Source: an uncultured bacterium
Lineage (GTDB): Bacteria > Patescibacteriota > Minisyncoccia > Phycocordibacterales > CAIZIN01
DNA: 9,756 nt
Reading direction: 5' to 3'
Assembly: GCA_903933085.1 (NCBI GenBank)
Contig: CAIZIN010000074.1
Coordinates: 1 to 9,756 of the forward strand
Part shown: positions 9,640 through 9,756 of the stretch, in pieces
How positions within the stretch are numbered: position 1 is the first letter of the stretch
Layout of the letters: each line of letters starts with the position of its first letter
Program-made: the position numbers and the translations under genes
Notes under the pieces: generated by a model
Seen by the model: only the letters and a program-made list of their open reading frames with translations
Database searches by the model: none
What the model was told of the DNA's origin: nothing

Positions 9640-9756
9640 TTAACTTGGTTGGTATTTATTGCATCTAATGTTTTGTCGAAATTTTAATAATGCAATTATC
9701 CATTTCTCAAAACTATTCATAGTTGGAAATCCCCGCATTCGTCTTTTTAGATCAGC
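9640..9756 (-). CDS. 3' end of a gene cut by the window edge, possibly a transposase
   Basis: Reading leftward from the window edge, 38 codons are open and end at TAA 9642-9640. The peptide is ADLKRRMRGFPTMNSFEKWI followed by a basic tail (IALLKFRQNIRCNKYQPS). The 'KRRxRGF' plus an aromatic helix and basic end is the style of C-termini of several transposase families, but I cannot assign one from 38 residues. About 15 bp beyond the stop, GGGTTACCCC and the palindrome CGCTATAGCG (9620-9629) could be part of a terminal inverted repeat. The rest of 9598-9639 shows nothing else. Confidence 0.4.
   Translation of the reverse strand, partial: ADLKRRMRGFPTMNSFEKWIIALLKFRQNIRCNKYQPS

Noticed and set aside
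1..9756. CRISPR array
   Set aside because: No regularly spaced direct repeats with unique spacers and no cas gene were seen. The only tandem repeats are 7-27 bp units without spacers.

Overview
The window looks like the chromosome of an AT-rich Candidate Phyla Radiation bacterium (Patescibacteria, Parcubacteria-like). The reasons are small compact genes, TGA used as a normal stop, a ComM competence helicase beside a large share of unrecognisable small proteins, and promoters whose -10 box sits only 6-12 nt from the start codon. This placement is inferred from style, not from a marker gene.

Region 1 (1-2850, + strand) is the remarkable part. A gene-free stretch of about 500 nt folds into many nested hairpins, so it is probably a large structured RNA. 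It is followed by a chain of small cistrons of unknown function: 541-612, 835-1143, 1299-1580 plus 1577-1654, 1889-2146 and 2293-2778. In front of each of the last four cistron units lies a complete type III hammerhead ribozyme (741-808, 1212-1262, 1753-1803, 2185-2250). All four have the CUGUC cleavage site, CUGAUGA and GAAACAG core, a 6-bp stem I capped by a conserved UGUG(U)A loop, and a stem II that differs in sequence but keeps pairing. Every ribozyme is preceded, within 0-3 nt of its CUGUC, by a separate 7-9-bp hairpin. Several cistrons also end with their stop codon in or beside a hairpin loop. The chain ends at an intrinsic terminator (2812-2850). The simplest reading is one polycistronic RNA that cuts itself into single-gene mRNAs, each with a hairpin at both ends. 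Each internal piece also carries what is needed to rebuild a hammerhead if circularised.

Region 2 (2855-5671) is ordinary chromosome. A small protein with an HEXXH motif (minus strand) diverges from a 94-aa helical protein. A strong terminator, a second hairpin and the ComM/YifB AAA+ helicase gene follow.

Region 3 (5788-7733) has a membrane-anchored trypsin/HtrA-like serine protease (minus strand) and a tRNA-Gly(UCC) gene. The last 22 bp spanning the tRNA 3' end are repeated exactly 358 bp downstream. The bases between hold no protein gene but many hairpins, and their ends pair with each other. This looks like a tiny integrated element or remnant at a tRNA attachment site, carrying a structured RNA.

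Region 4 (7801-9756) holds a small acidic protein (minus) divergent from a ClpP-like serine peptidase, sharing a 28-bp dyad that may be an operator. Next come a PLP fold-type IV aminotransferase (branched-chain or D-amino acid type), a patch of degenerate short repeats, and the cut-off 3' end of a minus-strand gene that may be a transposase.
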